Shown here piece after piece: positions 9,075 to 18,195 of a stretch of DNA of 64,000 bases. How positions within the stretch are numbered: the first letter of the stretch is position 1; each line of letters opens with the position of its first letter. The notes beneath the pieces were generated by a model that did no database searches, was not told where the DNA came from, and was given only the letters and a program-made list of their open reading frames with translations. The translations under genes and the position numbers were made by a program. This DNA is from Gordonia hirsuta DSM 44140 = NBRC 16056. Its GTDB lineage: Bacteria; Actinomycetota; Actinomycetes; Mycobacteriales; Mycobacteriaceae. The DNA is taken from assembly GCF_000333015.1 (NCBI RefSeq), contig NZ_BANT01000016.1, positions 101,104-165,103 on the forward strand, written 5' to 3'.

Positions 9075-11521
9075 TCAGCGCCGGTGCACCCATTCCAAGA
9101 ACTCCGCCGCGGTGATCACGGGCTTCTCCCACTTGGCGGCCGCTTTCGCCTTCCCCGACTGAGATCCCGCTTCGGCGACGACGAGCACGTCGGTTTTCGT
9201 CTTGGTCATGGAGTCGACGGGAACGAGTCCTTGTTCGGCGGCTAGATCATGCAGCTGGCCTTTGGTGAGTGCACCGTGGACCGGTGAGTTCACGGTGCCG
9301 GTGAAGCAGACCCGTATCTCCGGACCGAGTACGGCAGCGATATCGAGGGGTTCGGCTGCCTCGAAGTCGTCCGGCAGCACACTGACACCGAAGTACCGTT
9401 CGGCATCCCGCACGCGCTCGACGGTCTCGGCGTCGGGGTTCGGAATCCTGGCCCACGCGGCGGAGAGCAGGTCGGCAAGTATCTGGGCGGGATCGTCCCC
9501 GGCACCGATGTTGCCGCCCACCACGAACCCGGCCGGCGCAACGGTTCCCGTCGTGCCGGTAGTGCGGGCAAGCAGATATCCGTGTCCGCGTGCCGTCGGC
9601 GGAAACGCCGTGCCGGTACCCAATCGTCCGGCACCGGTCGTCCGGATTCGATGGACGCTGGCGCGGACTGCCCGGGCGCGCGCCAGGGCGGTCGGAGCAT
9701 TCATCACCTCGTCCCGTTCGTCCGCGGTGAGCAGGCGGTCAGGCACATCCACTCCCAGCGGGATCGGTTCGACGATTCCGTTGCGCTTCAGTTCGAAGTC
9801 GATGTAGCCGAGCTGCTCATCGATCTGCACGCCCACCGGGACTCGTCCGGCCAAGACCGGTGCCAGTGCCGGCCACGCCTCGGTCAGCAGCGGCGCGAGC
9901 TGCACGTCGCGGGTGGTCAGTCCGAAGTCAGCCTGGGCGGTGTAGATGTCACTGGTCGGGTTGATCACTGTCGTGATCTCATCACCGTCATCGGTGACGA
10001 CGGCGATTTCGATCGGGCGTGGCCGCCATTGCTTGCCGGCGCTTCCCACGGTGAGTGCCGCGATGTACGCCTCGCCGAGGCTCTCAGTTGTGGCGGTACC
10101 GGTGGCCAGATAGCGCCGAACCCTGATATCGGTCTTCAGATCGTTCGGGCGGACCTCTCGTTTCAGCACGAGCCCTTCCAGGCTGGTACATCGGGAGAGT
10201 GCGACGTACAGCTGGCCGTTCGCGAACGTGCCGCCGGTGAGATCGACGACGAGCCGGTCGAGCGTTTGTCCCTGGGATTTATGGATCGTGATCGCCCAGG
10301 CGAGCTTCATCGGCAGCTGGGTGAACGTGCCCACCGTCTCCTGAACAAGTGAGCCACCCTGAACCGTCGGCCGGGTGATCTCCCAGGTGTATTCACGCAC
10401 CTGCTCGGTTCGCCCGTCCCTGAAACGCACCTCGATCAGCGGCTCCGGACCGTCGGCATTGACCGCGGTGACCCTGCCGAGTGTTCCGTTGACCCAGCGG
10501 TCGGCCGAATCATTGTTCAGCATCATGACCTGCGCACCGACTGCGAGATCGAGTTCCTCGTCTGCGGGGAGCTCGAATCCGTCGGTATCCCCGGTGATCG
10601 CTGCCGTGAACCTCTTGGCAGGGTCGGGAAGTCGTTCGAGCATCGCGCGGTTCCGGGCCGCGACGATCCGATTGGTGCCCGCCAGGGTCAGCCAGAATTC
10701 ATCGTGCGGCGGCTCGAAGTCCGGGTCGGTTCTGGCATTCAGTTCAGCACGCGCACCATCGAGCAGTTCGCCTTCGCGGACCGCGTTGAGTATCCGCACC
10801 AGGTTGTCGTCACCTTGCTGGCGAAACACCGTAGTCAGTTCGACGACGGGGAAGTTGTCAGGACTGAACGAGCGTGCACTAAGCTTCGGAGGTCCCGGTC
10901 GCGTCACCGGATCTGCCGCTGACACACCTTCCGGGGTTCTTTCTGCGGACTCATTGTCCAGTGGAATGCTCTGTCGCTCGATCTTCATAACCGACGAATC
11001 GATCAGATCTCCGTCGAGAACATGCATCTCATCGACCGCACGCAGCAGGTGTCGACTGATGCCGTGTGGACCGCCCTTAGCATTTGGTATCGCGATCACC
11101 ACAACCTGGGCTCCGTGTACCTGAGCTTCTTCAACCGCCTCCGTCAGGTCATCGTCTCCGGATACGAGGTAGAACACATCAGATGCCGCATTCCTTGCAT
11201 GGTTCACCAGATCCAGACCGATCCGCAGATCAACTCCCTTCTGCTCGCCACCCATCCCGAATCGGCCAAGCCGCAACTTCACTTTGGGGAGTTCACCGAT
11301 TCGCTCTTGCTGCGCATCCGGAACGCCGTCTTTTGCAGAGTCGTACCAGCGGACTCGCAACAATGGCAGACCAGACAACTCGGTCGCAGTAGTCGACAGA
11401 ACATCGATCAGTTGGGCGTACTCCACGTGGATGCCACTGCGAAGCGAGTTCCGGTCGCACGGGTGGCAGCCGAAGCCAGGAGGTAGCCGGCGTCGATGTA
11501 GACACAGGAGGTCGAGCGCAC
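9075..11521 (-). pseudogene. NYN-domain / PIF1-like helicase C-terminal / BRCT chimera with frameshift
   Basis: Three pieces read in order on the minus strand. A GTG at 11521 with AAGGA upstream starts VYIDAGYLLASAATRATGT, a NYN (PIN-like RNase) domain start. One base appears lost near 11445-11452, after which the domain resumes in another frame (SLRSGIHVEYAQLI) through YLVSGDDDLTEA. At about 10860 it passes without a stop into a helicase from PVVELTTVFRQ through IHKSQGQTLDRLVVDL and QLYVALSR (motifs V and VI); Walker A and B are absent. The last 80 residues (RVCFTGTV, TDVLVVAEAGSQSGKAKAA, EFLEWV) form a BRCT domain. The shifted part alone is 783 codons. It is probably a deletion fusion of two genes and non-functional as a helicase. 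Confidence 0.7.
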
Positions 11522-11709
11522 AGACGGTTATCCTTCGGTTCGATAGTCAGGTGTGTACCGGCACCTGCGTACCTTTGCCGGGCCGATTTGTCCGGACTCT
11601 AGCAACGACCTCCGACATTTCTCGCTGGAGACAAGGGCCCTCGGCGGGTACCGCACCGAGTCGGCCGCACAGCCCTCGACGTCTGCCGCAACGTCGACTC
11701 ACACCTGGC

Positions 11710-12999
11710 TCAGCCCAGGTGTGCCTGTACCTCCGCACTACTCCTGTCCAGCCGTTCCAACCGCCCCTCGGTCATCGACGCGATCTGATCCACGACGACC
11801 CGCATCCGCGCTTCATCACTCTCCGCTACCTCCCAGCGGGGAACCAGGAGGGGGTCGAGCCCCCCAGGTGCCGTGTTCAGCAACAGAGTGGCCACCCGGT
11901 GGATCCGCTCGCGCTGGCGGTCCTGCTTTGCGAGGTGCCGCTTGTCGGAGAAGATGAACCGCAGCGCAACGGTCTTGAGCATGGCCACTTCGGCGGCGAT
12001 CTCGGGCTGGACCGACAGGTCGGCGTCGTACCGCCGCAATGGCCGTTCACCTTCGGCAGCCCGCGTCGCGGTGATCGCCGCTGAGGCGAATCGCCCGATG
12101 AGCTCGGATGTCAGCCGCTTGAGTGCGACCTGGTCGTGCAGGGAGCCATCGTGCGTGGCCACCGACCGGAAGATCTCCATCTCCGACAGTCGCTGCGCGG
12201 CCTCGACCATCGAGTTCGCGTCGATGCCGTCAAAGTAGCGGACCGCCAGCTCGGCCAGCTCGGCCTGGTCGCTACGAGATCCCAACTGCCGCAGATCGAT
12301 TCGCCCGCTGACGACACCGTCTTCGAGGTCGTGCACGGAGTAGGCGACGTCGTCGGACCAATCCATGATCTGCGCTTCCAGGCAGCGTCGTCCCTCGGGT
12401 GCACCCTGGCGTATCCATTCAAGCGCCGACTCGTCCTCCACGTAGGCGCCGTACTTGGTACCCGGGGCCTTCCGGCTCCACGGGTACTTGAGCGTCGCAT
12501 CGAGCGAGGCGCGGGTCAGGTTCAGGCCGGCACTCTGCCCGTCGGGGCCGAGGATCTTCGGTTCAAGCGAGGTGAGGATCCGCAGGTTCTGAGCGTTGCC
12601 CTCGAAGCCGCCGTAGTCGTGGGCGACCTCGTCCAATGCCCGCTCCCCGTTGTGGCCGTAGGGCGGATGTCCGATGTCGTGTGCCAGGCCGGCGAGCTCC
12701 ACCAGGTCCGGATCGGCACCCAGGCCGACAGCGATTCCGCGGCCGATCTGCCCGACCTCGAGCGAATGCGTCAGTCGAGTGCGCGGAGTGTCGCCCTCAC
12801 GCGGTCCGACCACCTGGGTCTTATCGGCGAGGCGACGCAAGGCGGCACTGTGCAGAACCCGGGCCCGGTCGCGGGCGAACGCGCTGCGATGGTCGGTCGC
12901 CGGTGCGCTGCGTTCCACCTCTTTGAGGGCTTCAGGGACGCGGCGCTCCAGATCGTGGTCGTCGTAGGCGGCGACCAGCGGGTCGGTCGGATCAGTCAT
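11710..12999 (-). CDS. dgt: Deoxyguanosinetriphosphate triphosphohydrolase-like HD protein
   Basis: Cytosolic HD-domain enzyme, 429 aa, that removes triphosphate from dGTP or other dNTPs and so tunes the nucleotide pool. The HD metal site is visible: [10 protein letters not shown] (about 75-84), [16 protein letters not shown] (about 104-119) and the later Asp in [17 protein letters not shown]. Length fits actinobacterial Dgt. ATG 12999 ([12 protein letters not shown]) is preferred over the GTG just before it. In mycobacteria dnaG follows dgt; here the damaged NYN/helicase locus lies downstream instead. Confidence 0.94.
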   Translation of the reverse strand: MTDPTDPLVAAYDDHDLERRVPEALKEVERSAPATDHRSAFARDRARVLHSAALRRLADKTQVVGPREGDTPRTRLTHSLEVGQIGRGIAVGLGADPDLVELAGLAHDIGHPPYGHNGERALDEVAHDYGGFEGNAQNLRILTSLEPKILGPDGQSAGLNLTRASLDATLKYPWSRKAPGTKYGAYVEDESALEWIRQGAPEGRRCLEAQIMDWSDDVAYSVHDLEDGVVSGRIDLRQLGSRSDQAELAELAVRYFDGIDANSMVEAAQRLSEMEIFRSVATHDGSLHDQVALKRLTSELIGRFASAAITATRAAEGERPLRRYDADLSVQPEIAAEVAMLKTVALRFIFSDKRHLAKQDRQRERIHRVATLLLNTAPGGLDPLLVPRWEVAESDEARMRVVVDQIASMTEGRLERLDRSSAEVQAHLG

Positions 13000-13098
13000 C
13001 ACTTCGGTTCTGTTCGGGGAGGGTCCGACTTAGTCGGAACGAGACGGGCGACCATCCGCGGACAGTGCCGCCGATGGTCGCCCGTGACGACAATCTGA

Positions 13099-13644
13099 TC
13101 AGTTGTTGGTCCAGCCGCGGGTGCTGGCCAGGTCCATCATCTTGTTGCGGATCGAGGTGATCTGGCGCGCGGTGAGATCCGGCGCCGAATCGAGCAGCAA
13201 CTCGGTGATCTCGTTGAACAGCGGCGTCCCGGCGTGCGGGGAACGGCGCGGTCCGCGGTCACGGTCCCGGTCATCGCGACGGTCGAAACCACCGCGACGG
13301 TCATCGCGGCGGTCGAACCCGCCCCGGCGATCATCCCGGCCCCCGCGACGGTCGTCACGATCGCCGAAGCTGCGCCGGTTGTCCTCGCGACGCTGCGCAC
13401 GCTCGACGGCCGGCGACTCACCCGGAGGGGCCTCCTCGGTGACCTTCAGGTTGGTGGCCTTGGCACCACGATCGGTGTCCTCGACGTCGAACTCGACCTT
13501 GGCGCCCGGACGCAGCTGGCCCTCGTCGATGCCCTGCAGGTCGTTGATGTGCAAGAAGACGTCGTCGCCCCCGCTCTCCGGCGAAAGGAAACCGAACCCA
13601 CGATTCGGGTCGTAATGCACGACCTTGCCGCTGACACTCACCAC
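13099..13644 (-). CDS. Cold-shock domain protein with DRRGG-repeat tail
   Basis: A 181-aa nucleic-acid-binding protein. Residues 1-67 are a cold-shock domain with the RNP motifs GFGFLSPE and DVFLHIND. A linker leads to an Arg/Asp/Gly-rich tail at about 90-135 (DDRRGGRDDRRGGFDRRDD and further copies), then a conserved helical end, LFNEITELLLDSAPDLTARQ. The tail resembles RGG-type RNA-binding regions and is likely disordered. GGAGAG lies 7 bases before the GTG at 13644; an adjacent GTG at 13641 is possible. Likely role: RNA chaperone or translation regulator. Confidence 0.9.
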   Translation of the reverse strand: MVSVSGKVVHYDPNRGFGFLSPESGGDDVFLHINDLQGIDEGQLRPGAKVEFDVEDTDRGAKATNLKVTEEAPPGESPAVERAQRREDNRRSFGDRDDRRGGRDDRRGGFDRRDDRRGGFDRRDDRDRDRGPRRSPHAGTPLFNEITELLLDSAPDLTARQITSIRNKMMDLASTRGWTNN

Positions 13645-13768
13645 AAACTCACTCTCCGCGCCGCCGTCCCTGCAGGCCCCTTGCCCGTGCGGCAGAAACG
13701 CTGGTTCTCACTATGCCCTATCGGACCTGCTCACACACGTTTCCCGCCGCGCGGCGCGCAGCCGTGTT

Positions 13769-15109
13769 TCAGGACATCAGCGCGCGGATCTCGGCAGTCG
13801 AGATCCGTTGCGCCGGATCAGCTTTGCCGTTGACGAAGCGCACCCCCTCGGCCTCCAGAACCTCCTGCGGAGAATCGGTGCGCGCCACATCCGTCCACCG
13901 GAAACCCTCGGCCGGTGCACCGCTGCTCGAGAGCACTCGATAGGCCAACTCGCACTCCGGGCACCGGGTGATGTGTTGCCCCAGCGGCTGGGAGGCCGTG
14001 CCGACCAGATCTGCCAGATCCTGATACGCCGTCCACTTGCCCGGCGGGATCACCTCCAGTGCCTCGTGCAGCAGCGTCCAGTCGAAGCCGCCACGCGCCG
14101 GCCCGGCCAGTTGCGACAGACTCTGCCCGTTCTGGTCCACCCACCAATCGGGACCACGCACCGAGCGCTGAATGCCGGCGGCCTCGGCGAGCACTTGCTG
14201 CACGATCGTCGTCGGACGGTAGCGTTCGCCGTCGTAGGTCCACTCCAGCGGTTTGGCCGGATCGTTGTGCCAGATCGCGGTGCCTCGTCGTTCGTCCTGG
14301 CCGAGCCAGTTCTGGATCTGCTCACGCACCTCGGCGGTCACCTCGTTGGTGGGCTGCAACCGGAACAGCTCGCCGTCGTTCACGGTGCCGGCGGCGGCCA
14401 GTCGCACCACCGTCGACTTCTCCCGCCGGGCACGCTTGCCCGCTTTACTCTCGCTTTGGAGCGGGGCGACGGTGAAGTCCTCGACGTCAGGCACCGGATA
14501 CAGCTGCGAGACGGTCAGCAGCAGCCGTGCCTCCGGCGTGCGATACAGCTGCACCTGCTGCAGTGTGATGTCCAGGCCCATCTCGGTCAGCCAGACGACC
14601 GTCGCCGTGGTCGTCGCACGGAATCCGCTGGCGACGATCACGATGCGCGGGCGACGCAGCGACTCGGCGTCGATCTCCGGTGCGTGCTCGGTGAGGAGTT
14701 CGAGTGCCTGCTCATCAGTCACCTCGTTGCCCCGCTCCCGCAGGTACTGCGCGTGGTGAGCGGCGAGGTCGTCGAGGGTGAATCGGGAGACCATTGCGGC
14801 ATATTTGATCGCCTGCAACTGGACGGTGTCCGGGGCGCGGTCCCGTTTGAGTTCGGCGACCACCAGGTAGCCGTCGCTGTCGAGGCCGAGGACATCGAGC
14901 CGGTCGAGCTGCCGGTCTCCCCCGGCCGCCTGCCAACGGTCGAACTCGAAGGCCACGATCCTGATGTTCTCCCCCAGGATCTGCGGGTGCGCGATCACCC
15001 CCTCCTGCAGGTTCCGCCGCTCCCACAAGCCAGCCTCGGCCAAGGTCGTCTCGGTCAGTGGTTGTGCCCCACCGTCGTCGTCGATGCTGAAGACCCGCTC
15101 GTCGCCCAT
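13769..15109 (-). CDS. PD-(D/E)XK-like nuclease fused to RAMA-like and alkyltransferase-like DNA-binding domains
   Basis: A 446-aa protein that looks like a modular DNA enzyme. Residues 40-125 carry a nuclease-like core: Asp72 in LDVLGLD, E86-L-K88, then QLQAIKYAAM, the order seen in PD-(D/E)XK folds such as DUF91/NucS. Residues about 245-325 resemble a RAMA-type domain (EWTYDGERYRPTTI, GPDWW). Residues 344-405 (LLHEALEVIPPGKWTAYQDLADLVG) match the winged-helix DNA-binding domain of O6-alkylguanine transferases, but the catalytic PCHRV is replaced by LAYRV, so no methyl transfer is expected. I infer recognition and cleavage of modified or damaged DNA; the family is not known to me by name. 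Confidence 0.72.
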   Translation of the reverse strand: MGDERVFSIDDDGGAQPLTETTLAEAGLWERRNLQEGVIAHPQILGENIRIVAFEFDRWQAAGGDRQLDRLDVLGLDSDGYLVVAELKRDRAPDTVQLQAIKYAAMVSRFTLDDLAAHHAQYLRERGNEVTDEQALELLTEHAPEIDAESLRRPRIVIVASGFRATTTATVVWLTEMGLDITLQQVQLYRTPEARLLLTVSQLYPVPDVEDFTVAPLQSESKAGKRARREKSTVVRLAAAGTVNDGELFRLQPTNEVTAEVREQIQNWLGQDERRGTAIWHNDPAKPLEWTYDGERYRPTTIVQQVLAEAAGIQRSVRGPDWWVDQNGQSLSQLAGPARGGFDWTLLHEALEVIPPGKWTAYQDLADLVGTASQPLGQHITRCPECELAYRVLSSSGAPAEGFRWTDVARTDSPQEVLEAEGVRFVNGKADPAQRISTAEIRALMS

Positions 15110-15210
15110 GGTGCGAACCTACCGCGCACCTGTCCCCCATTCGGACGATCCTGCGGTCGGCGGCCGCTGCGCCGAAGCCCGCCCCATCGTCGCCCCTTAG
15201 TCTTTTATCC

Positions 15211-16845
15211 ATGACGAGTCTGCCGCGCCGGATCCTGTTACTCGTGGTCTTCCTGTCCACCATGCTGCTGGTGGCTTCCTGCACCGAGGAGACCGGTCGG
15301 GCCACGCGAGCGCAGCCGACCGCCCCGACCATCACTCAGATCGCGCCGACCGCACTGATCGTCGACGCCTCCGATTCGATGATGGTCGACGACGCTCCCG
15401 GGCCGCGGATCGACGCCGCCAAACGCGCGGCGACCGGGCTGGTCAACGCGCTGCCCGACGGCTCGCAGGTCGCGCTGCTCACCTACGGCACGGGCACCGG
15501 AACGGCACCGGCCGAGCACGCCGCCGGCTGCCAGGACGTCACCACCCTGGTCCCGTTGGGCCCGCTCGACCGCACCACCGTCAACGACGCGATCGGCAAG
15601 ATCACGCCCCGCGGCTTCACCCCGATCTCCGTCTCACTGCGGGCAGCCGCCGAAGTACTGCCGGCCAACGGCAAGGCGTCCATCGTGCTGATCTCCGACG
15701 GCGAGGACACCTGCCAGCCCCCGCCCTGCGAGGTCGCCGGCGACCTGAAGCGCGCCAACGACCAGCTGCAGATCTCGACGGTCGGTTTCCGCACCGACGG
15801 CGAGGCGTCCAACCAGCTGCGGTGCATCGCCGACGTGACCGGTGGACTGTTCGTCGAAGCCGCCAACGAGGCCCAGCTCGCCGCCCGGCTGCTGGCCACC
15901 CAGGACGATTCCGGTGCCAGCAAGATCAACGGTGCCGGCCTGGACGGCATCGACTTGGGGACCTCGCTCGCCGATATCCGTCGCCAGCACAGCGACTTCC
16001 CCGCCGACGGCAAACGCGACGGCGACCTGGTGATCTACCACTGGCACGACTGCGATTGGGGCTTCACCAGCGAAGGAACCCTGACCAGCATCCGTCCCGC
16101 CGATTCGGTGCGCACCATCGACGGCGTCGGCCGCGACAGCACCGTCGACGACGCCATCCGCTTCTACGGTGACCCGCTGGCCACCACCAAGAACAGCGAC
16201 GGCACCTACACGCTGACCTTCGACGCCGGCGGCAACGAAGCCGCCTACCAGGTCACCACCACCGGTACCGACGGCGGCGCCACCATCAAGCACATCGTCG
16301 TCTGCCGCTGCCTGCCCAAGAAGGCGGCCGATCTGCCCGCGACGCCGCCGACCGGACTGTGCAGCGCAACCCATGTCACTTCGAAGGCCGACTACACGCA
16401 CCCGCACCTGGGCCCCATGCGGCTGTTCACCCTGACCCGCGGCAACGCCGGCAGCAGCGACGGCAACGCCTGCATCGTCGCCGTCCCCGCCGACGGCGCA
16501 CCGGTCGTGCTCAAGGGCATGAGCGTCTACGAGGACTCACTCGACGTCGCCGACCCCGTCTCCGACTCGACCGGCAACGCTTTCGTGAACTACAACCCCG
16601 GCCGCTACAACGGCGTCTACATCCTGGTTCCCACCAAGACAGGCTTCCAGCCGCTCACCGCGCAGGAGTACAAGAAGCCGACCACCGGTGTCCGCAACTT
16701 CTATTACGCAGAGTTGATCGGACCAGGGGCCGACGGGCGCTATGCGATCGAGCAGAGCGCCAACGACTGCACACCGGACTGCGCCGGCGGCACCATCACC
16801 AAGGAGACCTTCGTGTGGAATGGTTCTGACTACGTGAAGAAGTGA
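15211..16845 (+). CDS. VWA-domain lipoprotein
   Basis: A 544-aa exported protein. Residues 1-24 form a lipoprotein signal ending in the lipobox LVASC. A von Willebrand factor A domain follows (about 45-225) with a MIDAS-type DASDSM, TYGTGTG, the Thr in GFTPIS and the later SDGEDTC, which also resembles secreted VWA proteins with disulfides. The C-terminal 300 residues form Cys-containing beta-rich domains of unknown type. It should sit on the outer membrane leaflet and bind a protein partner through divalent metal. It is divergent from the nuclease-like gene, 101 bp apart. Confidence 0.85.
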   Translation: MTSLPRRILLLVVFLSTMLLVASCTEETGRATRAQPTAPTITQIAPTALIVDASDSMMVDDAPGPRIDAAKRAATGLVNALPDGSQVALLTYGTGTGTAPAEHAAGCQDVTTLVPLGPLDRTTVNDAIGKITPRGFTPISVSLRAAAEVLPANGKASIVLISDGEDTCQPPPCEVAGDLKRANDQLQISTVGFRTDGEASNQLRCIADVTGGLFVEAANEAQLAARLLATQDDSGASKINGAGLDGIDLGTSLADIRRQHSDFPADGKRDGDLVIYHWHDCDWGFTSEGTLTSIRPADSVRTIDGVGRDSTVDDAIRFYGDPLATTKNSDGTYTLTFDAGGNEAAYQVTTTGTDGGATIKHIVVCRCLPKKAADLPATPPTGLCSATHVTSKADYTHPHLGPMRLFTLTRGNAGSSDGNACIVAVPADGAPVVLKGMSVYEDSLDVADPVSDSTGNAFVNYNPGRYNGVYILVPTKTGFQPLTAQEYKKPTTGVRNFYYAELIGPGADGRYAIEQSANDCTPDCAGGTITKETFVWNGSDYVKK

Positions 16846-16897
16846 CTTACCACCGCTGCTGCCGGCGCTGCAGCCGCGGCTGCCGCACCGTCTCGCC

Positions 16898-17006
16898 GGA
16901 CATAACCGTCACGCACAACCGTCACCAGCGGACCCAACCGGCACCGAACCCGGTGATCGGTGACACCTGTGCACGGTCGTGATGGTTGTGCGTGACGGTT
17001 ATGCCC
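16898..17006. repeat. Long inverted repeat: perfect 20-nt arms, 63-nt loop
   Basis: Arm 1 (16901-16920, CATAACCGTCACGCACAACC) is the exact reverse complement of arm 2 (16984-17003). Pairing continues inward past a G-T pair with four more bases, and outward past one mismatch with two more. The loop is GC-rich and itself contains short dyads. It lies between the VWA lipoprotein gene and the PPOX gene, both rightward. It could act as a terminator-like RNA hairpin, paired operator sites, or the ends of a small mobile element; the sequence does not decide. Confidence 0.8.
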
Positions 17007-17078
17007 GCTGCTATGCCCGCGGAAATCCGCCCCGCGCACGCCGGCCGGTAGGGTCGGCTACCGATGGGAGGATCCACC

Positions 17079-17111
17079 ATGAGCCGTCGACGCGTTCTGA
17101 CTGCGGCATGA
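17079..17111 (+). CDS. Possible 10-codon upstream ORF overlapping the PPOX gene start
   Basis: ATG 17079 follows a strong GGGAGGA SD and encodes MSRRRVLTAA before a TGA that overlaps the next gene's ATG as ATGA (17108-17111). The main gene has no good SD of its own, so it may be translated by coupling to this short frame. The alternative is that the short frame is an old start separated by a frameshift. No specific peptide function is proposed. Confidence 0.4.
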   Translation: MSRRRVLTAA

Positions 17112-17725
17112 CCACCCGCTACCAGCACCTCACCTACAGTCACGCCGCCCAGATCCTGGCCCGCGGCACCGCCGCCGACGTCGGTGCGCCGCCCACAGAC
17201 GACGGCCCGCAGGAGCTGTCCGACCGCGAGCTGCGCATGCTGACCGAGGCGTTCCAGTTCCAGATGGCCACGGTGACCCCACAGGGCTGGCCCTACCTGC
17301 AATACCGCAGCGGCCCGCCCGGCTTCGTCCACCATCTCGGCGGCAACACGGTGGCCTTCGCCGACCTGACCGGCAACCGGCAGTACGTCTCGGTCGGCAA
17401 CCTGTCCGAGGATCCGCGGGTGGCCCTGTTCGTCGCCGACTACCCGCGGCGCCGCCGGCTCAAGGTGTTCGGCCGCGCCGTCGTCGTCGAACCCGATGCC
17501 GATCCCGAGCTGTTCGAGTGGCTGCACACCGTCCGCGACGGCCGCCTGTCGACCCGGGCCGAACGCTCCATCGTGATCGAGGTGGAGGCCTTCGACTGGA
17601 ACTGCAGCCGCGCCCTGGTCCCCCAGTACACCGCCGAACAGGTTCGCGAACGCGTGCAGCCGTACATCGACGAGATCACCTCCCTGCAGCAGCAGATCGA
17701 CGAGCTCAAGGCGCAGCTTCCCTGA
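17108..17725 (+). CDS. Pyridoxamine 5'-phosphate oxidase (PPOX) family protein
   Basis: A 205-aa flavin-binding split-barrel protein. The N-terminal helices (HAAQILARGT, LSDRELRMLTEAFQFQ) lead into the barrel: MATVTPQGWPYLQYR, FADLTGNRQYVSVGNL, DPRVALFVADYPRRRRLKVFGRA. A C-terminal helix carries coiled-coil-like heptads (ITSLQQQIDELKAQL). The family binds FMN, F420 or haem; here the N-terminal extension and YLQYR pattern fit FMN-type oxidoreductases acting on unknown substrates. Start ATG 17108 overlaps the stop of a 10-codon upstream frame. Confidence 0.87.
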   Translation: MTTRYQHLTYSHAAQILARGTAADVGAPPTDDGPQELSDRELRMLTEAFQFQMATVTPQGWPYLQYRSGPPGFVHHLGGNTVAFADLTGNRQYVSVGNLSEDPRVALFVADYPRRRRLKVFGRAVVVEPDADPELFEWLHTVRDGRLSTRAERSIVIEVEAFDWNCSRALVPQYTAEQVRERVQPYIDEITSLQQQIDELKAQLP

Positions 17726-17881
17726 CGATCAGGTTTGTCGGACCCCCGTGCTGTACTGAACTCGCCGCCGCTACCGGCGCGGCGTCATCGATCGGGGATC
17801 AGCTATGAACAGCACTCATGAACCCACGGTGACCAGCCCGTTTCCCGTACAATCAGGGCAGCGTTCACGGAAGGACCACCC

Positions 17882-18115
17882 ATGGCGAGCGACTTCGAGA
17901 CCACGTACGCGGATCTGTTCGACACTCTCACTCCCGCCCAGCGGGCTGAGGCTCGCAGCGCGATGGGGAGCGCTCTTCACGAGGGATGGATTCCCAGCCG
18001 CGAATCGGTCGAGCTCCGCATCCTGCTCACCCGCGGCGACATCACCACCGAGGAATTTCTGGATCGCAGCCGCGAACTCCGCGATCGAACCCGCGCTGCG
18101 CGCCAGGCCGGCTGA
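17882..18115 (+). CDS. VbhA-type antitoxin of a Fic system
   Basis: A 77-aa protein immediately upstream of a Fic gene. It contains the inhibitory motif (S/T)xxxE(G/N) of class I Fic antitoxins as S30-A-L-H-E34-G35; in this class the Glu contacts the second Arg of the Fic active site and blocks ATP positioning. The C-terminal helix (DITTEEFLDRSRELR) matches the VbhA-like layout. AAGGACC precedes ATG 17882. The downstream toxin starts 80 bp after the stop, so the pair is likely cotranscribed. Confidence 0.85.
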   Translation: MASDFETTYADLFDTLTPAQRAEARSAMGSALHEGWIPSRESVELRILLTRGDITTEEFLDRSRELRDRTRAARQAG

Positions 18116-18195
18116 CGCAGAAGGCGTCTTCGTTCTTCCGTGTTTCAGCGGCCGGAGCGCTGCCGTCAAAGAGGTCCTCCGAATCGGTCGACATC

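Noticed and set aside
13240..13350. DNA repeats as a mobile or regulatory element
   Set aside because: The near-repeats are codons of the DRRGG tail of the cold-shock protein.
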